Positions 33,401-44,500 of a DNA stretch of 64,000 nucleotides are shown piece by piece; position 1 is the stretch's first letter; the number at the start of each line of letters is the position of its first letter. The DNA is from Strigamia acuminata. Its lineage: Eukaryota > Arthropoda > Chilopoda > Geophilomorpha > Linotaeniidae. Below the pieces are notes generated by a model, which had not been told where the DNA came from, did not search any database, and saw only the letters and a program-made list of their open reading frames with translations. The position numbers and the translations under genes were made by a program. Location of the stretch: the NCBI GenBank assembly GCA_949358305.1, contig OX442316.1:1860001-1924000 (forward strand). The letters run 5' to 3'.

Positions 33401-36400
33401 ATAGTTCTGGAGCACTAATCCAGAACTATTTTTTCTGGAGTTGTTTTCTGGTCACATGGTCACATCCAGGAATTTTATGACTGTCTTCATGTAGACAATA
33501 ATAGTTTGTAGTTGTGGTCCAGTGGTTAAGGCAATGGACTAGGAATCTTTCCACCCAGGTTCAAATTTTATGTTTGTAAAAAATTAAATTAATTGATTAA
33601 AGTTTTCTAAAAACAAACATAAAATTACAAACATTAAAATTACTGCTAAAAAAATTAAAAAATAAAAGTAAAAATTTTCACACACACACCAGGATTTGAA
33701 CCTGGGTGGAAAGATTCCTAGTCCATTACCTTAACCACTGGACCACAACTACAAACTATAATTGTCTTCATGAAGACAGTCATAAAATTCCTGGATGTGA
33801 CCATGTGACCAGAAAACAACTCCAGAAAAAATAGTTCTGGATTAGTGCTCCAGAACTATTTTCCTGGAGTTGTTGCTCAGCAACCAGTTGTTTACCATAT
33901 CCCTACACAGCCTTTTCACTCAAAATGTCTACTAGAGCCCAAAAAGAGTACAGATTTGGGATAATTACCATGGTTAATCAGCTGACCATGGAGATTTAAA
34001 AATTTAGGCAATTATTAAGCTCACTTTAGACATCATTTGGCCAAAATTTGGCCAAAATCTAAAATGACTTATTCATGTGGTTCCCTTGTTAGTCCATTTC
34101 CTCTCTTTATTGGCTTTGATTTGTGGACTTTTACTTACCGTATATGCATTTTGATTACATTCCATTATTTGTTCTTCGCTGTTCGCGATGTACAGAACAC
34201 CAAAAAAAGTGAACATTCCAGAATGAGGAGCTTCGGCTAAAATAATTAAAACAAATGTCTAGATTTATAGAAATTTAAAATACATTTGCATACGATCAAA
34301 CTGTTTAACTCACAGAAAGTATAGTGTCTACAATTTCCCAAATGCGTTGCAATCACTGATTCGTTTGCGTCCATCATGGGTAGTGAAGTGATTTTCTAAA
34401 TAAGAAAACATGGGAATGTATGAAACATCCAATAACAGTACATTGTATACAAAACTAAGTACAAATAGAAAATATGCTATAAATATTCTTTTTAGGCATT
34501 AGTTAGTGAATAGTGCCAAAGATAGAAATCATCCAGAAGCAAAGAAAGGATCCTGAACGAGTGTGGAACAGCTGAACATTAACTATTGTGTGACCGATAG
34601 CTATCATTTAAGCAATTCTTTATCTTATGTTCATTTTAAATATTGTTGCTTTTCTTTATTATAAAATTACTGGTAATGTTTTTAAGGAACTCTTATTTTT
34701 TGAGCAAACAGGAGTTTTCCAGGATACACCCTCACAGTTTGACCTGGGGTCAACACCCAACAACAGGTACTGCTAATAAATGAATTTATTATTATTGTAA
34801 TGTGATATTTTATGATACTTTTGTAATTCCGCCACCTGGTGCTCAGCGACTTTAACGTTAAATAAAATTGTAACAGTACTTCTGTAGTAACCCTTATACG
34901 ATATGGTCTGATTTCGTGTCCTCTCTTCTTCAAATTCTACAATCCATCAAACTACATCAATTATTAACTAACCTCTATGTATTGGGCGAATCCCGGAAAA
35001 CTCTTCAATTCGGCATTCTTCCAAATTGCATCGAAATCATATTTCTTCTGCAGCCGGTACAACTCCAAAAGATCGACATCGCACCAATTCTTTGTCGTGT
35101 TCTTCTTAGCATACATCTTCTTCAGTCTAGCAATCCGGTCGTTAACACCACATACAGTTATAGATGGAAATGTTACTTTTGTTAACGCTTCTACTTCCAC
35201 AACATTCTGTTTCGAATATAACAAATAAAGTTTTGTGCGGTGTACGATCATTGACACTGCCAGACATATGCAAACTAGAAGGATTCCTCTATGGAAAATT
35301 TTGGCGGTTAATCCATTCTGTCTAATTATTTGGGAATTTTCAAATTGAGGTTCTGAATTGATCCTTCTCAAATGGCTTTGAATGACCACTTCTTGGTCCG
35401 TTAATCGAAAGGACTCATATTTTTGTTTACACCATTGTAGCAACGTCAGCAAAATGTCCAGAATGGAGAGTAATGAAAATCCCATAAACAAACCCAAACT
35501 TCCACCAATATCCGTCATCAGATTAATTTCGTCGTATGCCAAACGTTCGGTAAACCGCATTTCTGTTGTATCGCCCGCGGAAAAAGCTACTGAACCACTG
35601 GTTGGATCTTTAGCAGGAGTTATTACTGGTACTACATTATAAACCAATTGATTGCATGTTTGCAAGCAATTGCATTTTTCTACTTCAGGGATTAGAATCG
35701 TCCTAATATAATTCAAGAAGTTTTCATGTGCCGTTGTAAAATCACTTGAATTACAAGATGGATGTTTGATCGTTGAATCAAAAAAAGGAAATCTAAAAAA
35801 TTGAGTCAAATAAACTTATGTTCCTTTCATAAGCAATCGATGAATTATTACAACCAGAAGGATAGGTTTGACTCTAGTAAGTATAGGGGAAGCTGCAGGT
35901 ACAGCTGCCGTTTGTAGCAGGCTCTATCTGCGTTGGTCAATGCAAGCAATGAGCTGCATTATTCTGCATTGAATGCAGCAAATGCAAGAAATACAAGAAA
36001 TACAAGAAATGCAAAGCAGGAATTGCAGGCTATGCTGGCAATGCCAGCTACAAGAGCAGAGTCCAACGCAATTTCCTGGTTTTAGTGAAATACAAACAAT
36101 ATGCCGGTGTAACTAACCTACAACTTGTTCGCGAACTAAGTTTTTTTCTAAAACAATCCTTGTAACATTTATCAAAACTTTCATCACTTCCACATGGATG
36201 AGTTGGAGTATTCCGGAATTCATACTGCAAATAGAAAGAAATGTGTTTTACCAATATCAAAATTCCAAACTGTTGGCTGCAAGCACATGCGCAAATCAAA
36301 TACTCAAAATTAAATAACACGACAGTACCATTAACGATTTGTCATATTGAAGGTTTTAATACGTACGCTTCTAAGATTTACATTGAGGTCATAATCGGAA

Positions 36401-37815
36401 CCGCTTATTACCGGAATAACATACTGGAATTCTATTTTGTCAACAACCGATGCCTATGTAATAAAAGAAATACGTTTAATTTTAAAAAAATTATTTACTG
36501 TTTTTAGATTTGCGTTGAAGACTTACTAATATATAGAAAAAATAACAAATAAAAAAAACTTACGATAACAAAAGACGGAGTACATTTTCCTTTACGACGA
36601 TGTATAACTACTCGTTCAAGTAACTGTTTCCCTTTGAGAGTTCCAACTTTACAATTCAAACAAAAATATATAATAGGCTACACAAGTTAACATTAAGCTT
36701 TATTGTTTACCGTTTGCTACTGTGCACTGACCCAAAAAAGATTTTTGTGTATAAACATTCACCATACTTGGATTCAAAATATTCTATAGAAAAATTCTTC
36801 AGTTAGGAAAAAAAAAAAATCTGTTTAGAAGAGCCTATTGACAGGGGAAAATTCTCATTACTAATTTTATAATAAAAGCTAAAGTAACATGGCATCGAGC
36901 CGAAGTTATATGGCAGCAAGCTGAAATCATATGGCTTATGGCTGTATCCACTAAATGCTTCTGTTCTATTATTTCATTGGTTATGTATGTTTATTCCTTG
37001 GTTGTATATTTTTAAGATGACTAAATAGCAAGTACTGCTTCTCATTGCTGAAATACGGCAAAAGATGAGCTATTCCAGGCTTTTAATTAATCTTGAATAT
37101 ATTTCATGGGCTGAAACTTTTCTATTGAATCTTATTTATTCCAAAGTCAATTATGATTTTATTGCTTATCGATTTCTATTCGTTGTATTAATTCATTTGG
37201 GTTGTTATTTCTGCTTTGTAAGGTTTTGATTATCTATTTTCTCAGATGAACCGTACATATTAAACATTGTTGAGATGGGCTACTTGTATATTAGATTGCA
37301 ATGACTGGTCATTTTCCCCTGGCAGCAAACCATCGCTAATACTTTTTCAGGTTACCTTTTTATACTCTACCCTTTTTACAGTGTTGGAATAGTTTTTGTA
37401 GTCCCATACTTTATCGAAGCTGGTGTTTCCCATGTTTTCCCAAATAAAAAAAAAAGGTGATATGCAGATTAATAGATTCGAAGTTTGTCCGCGAAGAAAA
37501 TCGTCAATAAATTCGTTGTTATCAGCTGCACAAGCTTTCAGATCCGGAATTTTCAACGAAGACATTTCATCCATTCCAATGTCAACTGACACTGGATAAT
37601 TTAGGTAATGTTGAATCCTATCCACTATTTGGAAGCAGCAAAGAGAGAAGCAAAATACCACAATCGCAGCCCAAGCGGATCGAAGTTTCTTTGACAGTTT
37701 TGGGTCGATAAAATCTTGAAACTCTGACATATCGAAATTAATTTTCTGGTTTATGGAAATAACCTTAAGGACAGCTGGACGATTCATTTTTAACAACAGC
37801 AGGGTTGAAAGCGGT
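30445..37815 (-). CDS. Two-unit (tandem-fused) DEG/ENaC channel, copy 1
   Basis: A pickpocket-like DEG/ENaC cation-channel protein with two complete units. Exons in transcription order: 37815-37356, 36783-36711, 36646-36564, 36453-36367, 36224-36118, 35792-34973, 34395-34314, 34236-34139, 31556-31458, 31404-31298, 30811-30445. It gives 784 aa from the ATG at 37787, or 795 if the MK mini-exon is used. Unit 1: TM1 ending QHYLNYPVSVDI, Cys-rich loop (HPCGSDESFDKCYKDCF), TM2 DIGGSLGLFMGFSLLSILD. Unit 2: a second TM1 (GILLVCICLAVSMIVHRTK) with VTFPSITVCGVND, its own HRCVTKQQYDQCRKDCF, and TM2 DIGNIFGLALSTSVLILAR. No stop or frameshift. Known DEG/ENaC subunits have one unit of about 450-600 aa and assemble as trimers, so a natural two-unit chain is unusual. 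Introns carry large insertions. Confidence 0.87.
31980..33127. repeat. Palindromic KpnI-type tandem array inside the foldback element
   Basis: Tandem units based on ggtaccaaatatgtttt (17 bp, about 11 copies), then 26-bp units with an added ggtaccaat, then accaaaataccat units. Many units contain the palindrome ttttggtaccaaa. The array is itself roughly symmetrical about its centre. The long open frames found here in both directions are artefacts of stop-free repeat units. Confidence 0.9.
33509..33570 (+). other. tRNA-like sequence in the left arm of the nested element
   Basis: It carries an A-box-like stretch (tggtccagtggttaaggc), an anticodon-arm-like segment (atggactaggaatc) and a B-box-like ggttcaaat. 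The body resembles tRNA-Ser/Leu-type D-arm sequence, but the acceptor stem does not pair. It is a tRNA-derived (SINE-like) remnant and not a functional tRNA gene. Confidence 0.55.
33688..33750 (-). other. tRNA-like sequence in the right arm of the nested element
   Basis: The inverted counterpart of 33509-33570. On the minus strand it keeps a perfect T-arm (CCAGG TTCAAAT CCTGG), followed by a TG-dinucleotide run. The acceptor stem is again missing, so a working tRNA is unlikely. Confidence 0.55.
34973..35792 (-). CDS. Fusion exon of DEG/ENaC copy 1 (TM2 of unit 1 + TM1 of unit 2)
   Basis: One 820-bp exon (acceptor ttttttag, donor GTTAGT, phase 2 in, phase 0 out) reads without a stop. It runs through the end of ectodomain 1 (HPSCNSS... 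CNCLQTCNQ), TM2 with the GFS filter, a cytosolic linker of about 70 residues, a second TM1, the post-TM1 motif FPSITVC, and the start of ectodomain 2. The linker contains LTDQEVVIQSHLRR and replaces a C-terminus plus a new N-terminus. This exon is the direct proof of the fusion. Confidence 0.9.
35945..36030. repeat. Short aaatgcaag repeat in an intron of copy 1
   Basis: About seven imperfect 9-bp units (aaatgcaag, aaatacaag) in the intron between exons 36224-36118 and 35792-34973. The same intron of copy 2 carries a much longer array (57003-57345). Confidence 0.8.
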
Positions 37816-38343
37816 CTAGTGAAGTAAAGTTTAGTTAGTATAATTGTTATTCTTTCTCTATCTAAATTAATTTTTTGCCTATGTGAGCGATTCATCCCCC
37901 TAGAATCATCTCACTTGTCAGTTACCTTATACCTCATGAAATTACCAACTTATGGATATTTCCAGTGTTGGGCACGGTACAGTACCGGTACCGGCGGTAC
38001 AGTACCGCCGGTACCGGTACTGTACCGCAGGCCTGTACCGCGGTACTTTTTTAAAGAGGCAGCGGGTACCGGTACCGGTACCGCGGTACTTTCTGTGGAA
38101 ACAGCAAGTACCGAGTACTTGTACCGCGGTACATTTGGCGCCATGCAGTACCGGTACCGGGATTTTGCGGTACTCTCGCGGTACACGGGAAAACGCGAGA
38201 AAACACGAGATTCTCGTGTTTTTTCCCGTTTTCCAGTTTAAAGTTAAAATTTTGATTTTTACATTGTTTACACATTCAAATTGAGTGTAAACAAAAAGTA
38301 TACTATTGTTATGATGTAAAACGAATTACTAATTTAATAATTC

Positions 38344-38954
38344 TGTGGTGACCACGAGGTCACAAAAGTGTTTTAATTAATCATAACCTAATAAATAGTA
38401 ATTTTAATATTGATAGTAAAATGATTGTCAGATTATTGCGGGAAAACTAGCTATACTAGTTTTACCGTTTCTGCGGGACTGACGTGACAACGTCATAGAT
38501 TTGCATAATTCCCCGAATTTATGCAAATACGTCATTTCCGGTCCAGCCACTATTTAAACCCGTATCTGACCGGAAACCCCCACTTTATAGATACCAGAGC
38601 AACATTAGCATCACCACCTCACCGTCAGGCCGTTTTACCGGATTGATAGAGGATCGATGCCCATTGCCAAATTCATCTATAAACCACAGTCACAGATATT
38701 TGTCGTAGCAATACTACGATAGTAATATCTACCGAAGCGAAGCGTTTGCGAACACGTGTTTCGCCAGACGCCATTACCCTAGACAACAGAAGCCACGTGT
38801 AAGACTGCCGTGCAGCAACAAATCGTATCCGCCGACAAGGATCCGAGACCACAACATTGTTAAGTATATTTGTATTATATTACAAGTGTGAAATAAAAAG
38901 GTTATTATTGTAAGATATTGTGTAAGTTTATTTACCGGAACCAAGGTTACGACA
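38344..38954 (+). repeat. 5' LTR
   Basis: It begins TGTGGTGACCACGAGGTCAC and ends ACCAAGGTTACGACA. It contains a TATTTAAA box near 38550 and an AATAAA signal near 38893. It differs from the 3' LTR by one base that I could see (A at 38663, G at 49443). Confidence 0.95.
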
Positions 38955-38956
38955 CG

Positions 38957-38974
38957 TGGGGGTCTGTCCGGGAT
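38957..38974 (+). promoter_or_regulatory. Primer-binding site (tRNA-Pro type)
   Basis: TGGGGGTCTGTCCGGGAT starts two bases after the 5' LTR. It matches the classical tRNA-Pro primer site at 15 of 18 positions, from knowledge of other retroelements. Confidence 0.7.
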
Positions 38975-39040
38975 AGTTTTGAACATTCAAACTATTTTAA
39001 ATAAACATATCTTACGGTTTGAACTTTGCAAACTATCGAA

Positions 39041-41581
39041 ATGACGAAAAGCGGGAAAAATCGAAACCCTTCAACCGCAAGCGCCCGAAGAAAAGCCATG
39101 GAATCCGCCAAGGCAAGGGCCGAAGCATTAGCTAGTCCAGCGTTAGAAAAGCAGCCACCGGAGCCGACGAGGGAAAAGACGACTGGAAAGACACCAGTCA
39201 ACGAAAACCACGCGGAAAAACCACCCGAGAATGTGCCGACCGGAAAAACGCCGGCTAGTAAAGTACCCGCTAGCAAAAACCCAACCAATAAAACGCCGAT
39301 AAATCAGCGAATCGAAGAAAAAGTCGAAGAGGAAGAAGAAGAATCCGAACAAAGTCAGAACGGGTATAACCTATTCGACAATCAGGATAATCGCCAGAGT
39401 AATCGTGTCACGATCACACACGGTTATAATTCGAAGAAATCCCAGATCGATAGCTGTAAAGAAGCGTACGAACTCGCTCGACTGGAGGGAATCCCTTACA
39501 ACGAAGAAGGGGACCCGCTAGCACAGATGAACATGATCATTCGTCTTGCCAAAGAGCGAGCGGAAAAACGAGCCCTTAGAAGAGGTCGAAAAAACGTAAA
39601 ACGTCAAAAAACGAATAACCAAACGACGGACTCCTATGATTCCACCCGAACATCCGACGCCGACGACGAAAGCGAGGCCGATTCCCTCAGCTCGAAAGGA
39701 ATCAACGTTCAAGGATGGGATAGTATAGTGGACGAGCCAGTCGAAATCCAGAACGAATTCCTGGAAGCCTTCCAGCAGGACCGTCGAAATAATAAGGGTC
39801 AACAGTCGTGGGCAATCGCCCAATCCTTTGCTACGAGAGCTGGCCACACCAGTCAAACCCCAAAGGACCCTAACGCAGAGATGATTAGACTGATAAATCA
39901 GCGAAACCACCTCAGAAACCAGCAAGGACGGAACAGGTTGGCAATGCCAAGCCTCGAAGATATCCAGACGGTACAAGCCAACGTCGAAGCCGCAAACGAG
40001 GCGGAAAGAATTAAAATACAAGCCGCCAACGAAGTCGACCGAGAAGCCGCAAGACTAAAGACACAACTTTACGGCGGGAGAGGGTCGACCATTTTGATCG
40101 GACAGAAGAACGGGGTCCTAAATGGAACAGCCATAAACGGAATTTTCCCCCCCGGAACACAACTGACCGAGTCGCAGCCAAACTCGACAACACCGACCTT
40201 GACCGACCCGAACTCAACCAACGGTAATTTCCAACGATTTGCGCCCCAAAATGGAGCTACGTCCCCGAACTGTGGGAATCAATACCAAGCCGATCCCATA
40301 ATGGAAGCTAGATTAAGAGCACTCGAGGAACGAGCACGCGCCGACTCCCAGGTCAACCAAAATCGAAATCTGAGAAATCGCCCAAGACAAAACGAGAGCC
40401 TTCTTCGAAAATATTCCGCCGATCAATGGGCCTTAGAACAAAAGGACCGAAACATAAAATGGTCACAGTTGCGACTGATGAGATTCGACGGAACCTGGAG
40501 GGCCGGCAATAACTTCTTAGACGAAGTGGCACTCACCATTTCACGACTCGGAGCCGAACCCGACGAGATGGTAACAAAAGGGCTACCCGAAATGTTAATA
40601 GGGGAAGCCAGAGCCTGGTATGTGGAAGCAAAATTAAAAACTTGGGAACAGTTTGTCGTCGCTTTCAACAGTCAGTACGGCGAGACCCAAAAAGAAATTA
40701 GACAGAGAGTCAGTCTCATGCTACAAGCCGCAGGAGAAGAATTACGAGCCTATTTCCGACGAGCGAAAAGTTTGTTCAACGAGTTGGATACGCCACTCGA
40801 CGAATATGCGCAAAACGTGATTTTCGAAAAGGGGTTAAACGACACCTCAAAGAAAGTACTGAGAGATATGAACGCTCCCACAGCAGATAGTTTCGAACAG
40901 CTGCTAAAATTTGTAAATGACTATCACGAAGAAGTAGACGATCGTTATACGGAAGCCCTGACGCCCGAACAGAGGACACAAACGCAACTTCGCATACAGC
41001 GTATCCATGCGAAAAATCATGACGCAGGGAGACTGATCCAGTCGCGTAGCTTCCTGAACGGGGAAATCGAGGCCGCACCTCCGAAAAAGGCGAACGATAA
41101 AGCCACCTCGAACCCGATACCGGCTCCAAAAGCTTACAAAGCCAGTACAAACCCCGACGCAACTAATCTCGAAGAAGGGAGGGAAAGTGAAGACAATAAC
41201 TCCGAGCAAAACTCAGGAGGGGATACCAGCAATAGCCAACAAGAAGAAGAGACTCTCCACGCTAACATGGGGAAAGAAATCGCCCCAAGCTACCGACCCC
41301 GAATGAAGACCGCGAATAAAACGGAGCACCACAATCCAAAAAGCGACAAACCCTACGAGAAAAAAGAGTTCGTGAGACGACCGTACCCGAAAACAGATAA
41401 CTCCACCACAAAACCTTGTAATTATTGTAACGAGGTGGGACACTGGAGAAGAGATTGTCCAAAACGAAAGAAGAGGAAAGAAGAGAAGGAAGCCGCCAAA
41501 AACGACGCATTGTTAGAAAAGCTAACAGCCAAATTCGAAGAACTGACAAAAAACTGGTTAAAGCAGACAGAGAAAAAATAA
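39041..41581 (+). CDS. gag: Gag polyprotein of the Gypsy element
   Basis: 846 aa from the ATG at 39041; the frame is open slightly upstream, but without an ATG. The N-terminal third is Lys/Glu/Pro-rich and low in complexity, the middle (about residues 460-660) has the helical retrotransposon Gag (capsid) region, and the C-terminus carries one CCHC zinc knuckle (CNYCNEVGHWRRDC), followed by a basic KRKKRKEEKE stretch. It forms the particle and binds the RNA. The last 42 codons overlap the pol frame and include a frameshift site. It is intact and longer than most Gypsy Gags because of the N-terminal extension. Confidence 0.9.
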   Translation: MTKSGKNRNPSTASARRKAMESAKARAEALASPALEKQPPEPTREKTTGKTPVNENHAEKPPENVPTGKTPASKVPASKNPTNKTPINQRIEEKVEEEEEESEQSQNGYNLFDNQDNRQSNRVTITHGYNSKKSQIDSCKEAYELARLEGIPYNEEGDPLAQMNMIIRLAKERAEKRALRRGRKNVKRQKTNNQTTDSYDSTRTSDADDESEADSLSSKGINVQGWDSIVDEPVEIQNEFLEAFQQDRRNNKGQQSWAIAQSFATRAGHTSQTPKDPNAEMIRLINQRNHLRNQQGRNRLAMPSLEDIQTVQANVEAANEAERIKIQAANEVDREAARLKTQLYGGRGSTILIGQKNGVLNGTAINGIFPPGTQLTESQPNSTTPTLTDPNSTNGNFQRFAPQNGATSPNCGNQYQADPIMEARLRALEERARADSQVNQNRNLRNRPRQNESLLRKYSADQWALEQKDRNIKWSQLRLMRFDGTWRAGNNFLDEVALTISRLGAEPDEMVTKGLPEMLIGEARAWYVEAKLKTWEQFVVAFNSQYGETQKEIRQRVSLMLQAAGEELRAYFRRAKSLFNELDTPLDEYAQNVIFEKGLNDTSKKVLRDMNAPTADSFEQLLKFVNDYHEEVDDRYTEALTPEQRTQTQLRIQRIHAKNHDAGRLIQSRSFLNGEIEAAPPKKANDKATSNPIPAPKAYKASTNPDATNLEEGRESEDNNSEQNSGGDTSNSQQEEETLHANMGKEIAPSYRPRMKTANKTEHHNPKSDKPYEKKEFVRRPYPKTDNSTTKPCNYCNEVGHWRRDCPKRKKRKEEKEAAKNDALLEKLTAKFEELTKNWLKQTEKK

Positions 41582-44500
41582 TAAATCTGTCTGCACGCCC
41601 GGAAGACCAAACCCCAAAATTTACCACGAATACGACAATTAACCAGGCAATTAACGAAGTAATTACGGAAGAAGTAGTCAAATTAAAACTCGAATTAAAA
41701 GAGAAAAAATCGAAAGAAATTGAAACAAATAATAAAGAAATTAGCGACTCAAGTTCGGAAGACGAATTAAAAGCCAAATGGATAAACACCAATTGGTTAG
41801 AAAAACAAATAAAAGAATTACAGAAAAAGGTCGTTTATTTCACTACGGCTTACTTCACCACGGAAAAACGCGAATATAGTGGCCCAACCACTAATACGGC
41901 GGACGGCGAAAAAATAGCCGAAACATTCCAAGAATTACCTCACGCCTACGAGGAAGCCCCACCTCGAAAGAAACGCATTTTACATTGTAATTTGGCTAAA
42001 GAGCGGAAGGACTCACTCGCAATGTTAACAATCAAGTTTAACGACAAAAAATTCATCGGTTTGTTGGATTCGGGAGCCGACCGGTCCTTTATCTCTTCAG
42101 ATCTATACGAGTCGTTGGACAAAAAACAACGCGACAAACTACGGGGAATAAGCGAAAATGTGGCCGTAAAAACCGCTGCTGGAGAAGTGCGTCCAGTAGG
42201 GGTACTGACAACAAAAGTCATATGGGAGGGAGGCGTAATAACCCATCCTTTCATCGTTTTACCAACCTACGACACGGTCCTACTCTTGGGTATGGACATC
42301 ATGGCCATAATGGAGATCCAGCCCAACCCCATAACGAGGTCCTGGAACTATATCGATAAACGCGAGGACCCCCGACTAATGACAGTACCTACCGAACTCC
42401 TAGATTCGAACGACGAAGAGGACGAATGGAAAGGCGGAAATTTGAAGCAATTCGTACAAGATTACGATTTCAAATCTTTTAACGCCCGACTCCAAGAAGG
42501 AAATTTGGCTCACAATTTGGCCATGGACGCGAACCTAGGAGAAACCCAGACTAAATTACTTGAAGAAATGCTACAAAAACATCGAAAAATCCTGACTAAA
42601 GAACCGGGAAAGACGAATTACGTAAAACACGAAATAGAATTGAGTACGGATAAGCCAGTACGAGTTCCATTCAAGGGCATGAACCCCCAAAAACGCGAAA
42701 TCGTCAAGACGATCTGTCAAGACTTGTTAGACAAGGGGATAGTGTCCGAGGCATTAGGAGAATATGCGATGAGAATCGTGCTCGTCATGCGTGCAGGATC
42801 GGAACCCAGACTGTGCATCGATTATCGACCTCTAAACGCCATTACCGTTATCGACCCCGTCCAGATGCCATCAATCGAAGCCATTCTTCGAGAATTAGCC
42901 CCATTTAATTGGGTAACAACGATGGATCTGTCGAAAGGATATTGGCAGGTCGAACTCCGTGCCGAAGACAAAGAAAAAACCGCTTTCTGGTCCCCGATGG
43001 GCAGGTTAATGTTTAATGTCATGCCATTTGGCCTAGTAAATGCCCCGGCAACATTTCAACGTTTAATCGAAAAAGTTTTGGGCGACGCGCTACATAAATA
43101 CGCCTGGGCGTATCTGGACGATATTATTATTGTCTCCCAGACTTTTGACGAACACATCAGACATATCGACGAAGTAATACGTCGTTTAGCAGAAGCCGGA
43201 CTCCACATACACCCCGGAAAGAGCCAGTTTTGCCGAAAAGAACTTGCGTTTCTTGGATACAAAGTTGGAGTCAATGGCTTATCCATAGACCCAAAGAAAG
43301 TACGAGCAATCACCAATTTTCCGGCTCCTACGGACGTGAAAGGAGTACAACGTTTTTTAGGAATGGTAAATTTCTTCGGCCGACTCCTACCACATTTAGC
43401 GGAAGTCGCGGCCCCAATCACCGATCTTTTAAAGACTGTCCAGAAAATAAATCCAAAGGAGGACCCGCCGAAAGACCCCGAAATCAAATTTAACTGGACC
43501 AGCCATTGCGAAGCAGCGTTTGACAAAATCAAACAAATGCTAATCGACACCAAAACCATCCCTCTCCCCGACTTGAATCGCGAATTTATCTTACATACGG
43601 ATGCGAGTAAAATCGGATTGGGGGCTGCGTTGATGCAAATGCACGAAATCGACGGCATACATCAAGAAGTACCCACGATCTTTATCAGCCGGAAAATTCA
43701 AGCCGCCGAGAAAAATTACTCAGCGACAGAGCTCGAATGCTTGGCAATCGTATGGGCAGTTCGTAAATTCAGGCCTTACCTCGAGTTTACAAAATTTACC
43801 GTCCAGACCGACCATCAGGCATTAAGGTGGTTCATGGGCCTGAAAGAACCTTCGGGCCGGATGGCTCGATGGCAATTAGAGCTCATGGCTTACGACTTAC
43901 AAATCGAGTACAAGCCAGGGAAGTATAACACAGTCGCCGACGCGCTCTCTAGAGCTCCCGCCTCAGAACCCGACGAGCCAGACGACGACGGCGACGACGA
44001 TTCTCGGATAGCTTACTGTCCCACCCCGATCAGGAAGTGGGAATTCAGAAAACAGAATGAACTGCCGAAAGAAAAGTTGGAATCTTCCGATGAAAAATAC
44101 GTCGGATATTGGATGAGGGCATATCAATCGGCAAAAGATGCCAGACCAAATTACGACTTATCCATCGAACCCAGAGTCTCGGATAAATTTGTGCGAGCTT
44201 TCGTTACACACGTGAGTAAAGGCACGAACTGTGTCCCACCTACTCGCGAGGAACTCGTCGAAGCTCAGAAGAACGACACCGCCTTCTGTAAAAGGTTCTA
44301 TGACTACTTGACCAACGAGACTTTCCCTGGCGACGTCTACAGCAAAGAATCCAGAGAAGAGTTCAAAATTAAGGCTTCCGCTTATCTGATAGACGATGGC
44401 CTACTTTTAAAGTACCATCCGAACTTTCGGGACGACTTGACAGAGTCAGGGAGTTCAATTAAAGTCGTAATTCCGAGAAAAGTTCGAACACAAATTCTGT

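Larger units (their letters stand above)
33328..33932. mobile_element. Nested foldback element (605 bp), TA target duplication
   Basis: It is inserted in the right terminal repeat of the 2.4-kb element. The intact left repeat shows the pre-insertion sequence, and TA is duplicated (33326-33327, 33933-33934). The ends are GTAGACATTTTG / CAAAATGTCTAC, and the arms of about 240 bp are almost identical. Each arm contains a tRNA-like stretch. It has no coding capacity. Confidence 0.85.
31674..34088. mobile_element. Long-TIR foldback element (2.4 kb), TTA target duplication
   Basis: The outer inverted repeats are about 190 bp (31674-31863 against 33292-34088, the latter interrupted). They start CAAGGGAACCACATGAATAA and are nearly identical. 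TTA flanks both ends (31671-31673, 34089-34091). Copy 2 of the gene has the uninterrupted site with a single TTA at the matching point (near 54930). The TTA duplication fits PIF/Harbinger-type mobilisation (inference). No transposase is present. It sits in the intron between exons 34236-34139 and 31556-31458. Confidence 0.85.

Noticed and set aside
33509-33750. Functional tRNA genes
   Set aside because: Boxes A and B are present, but the acceptor stems do not pair and the two copies are arms of a mobile foldback element.
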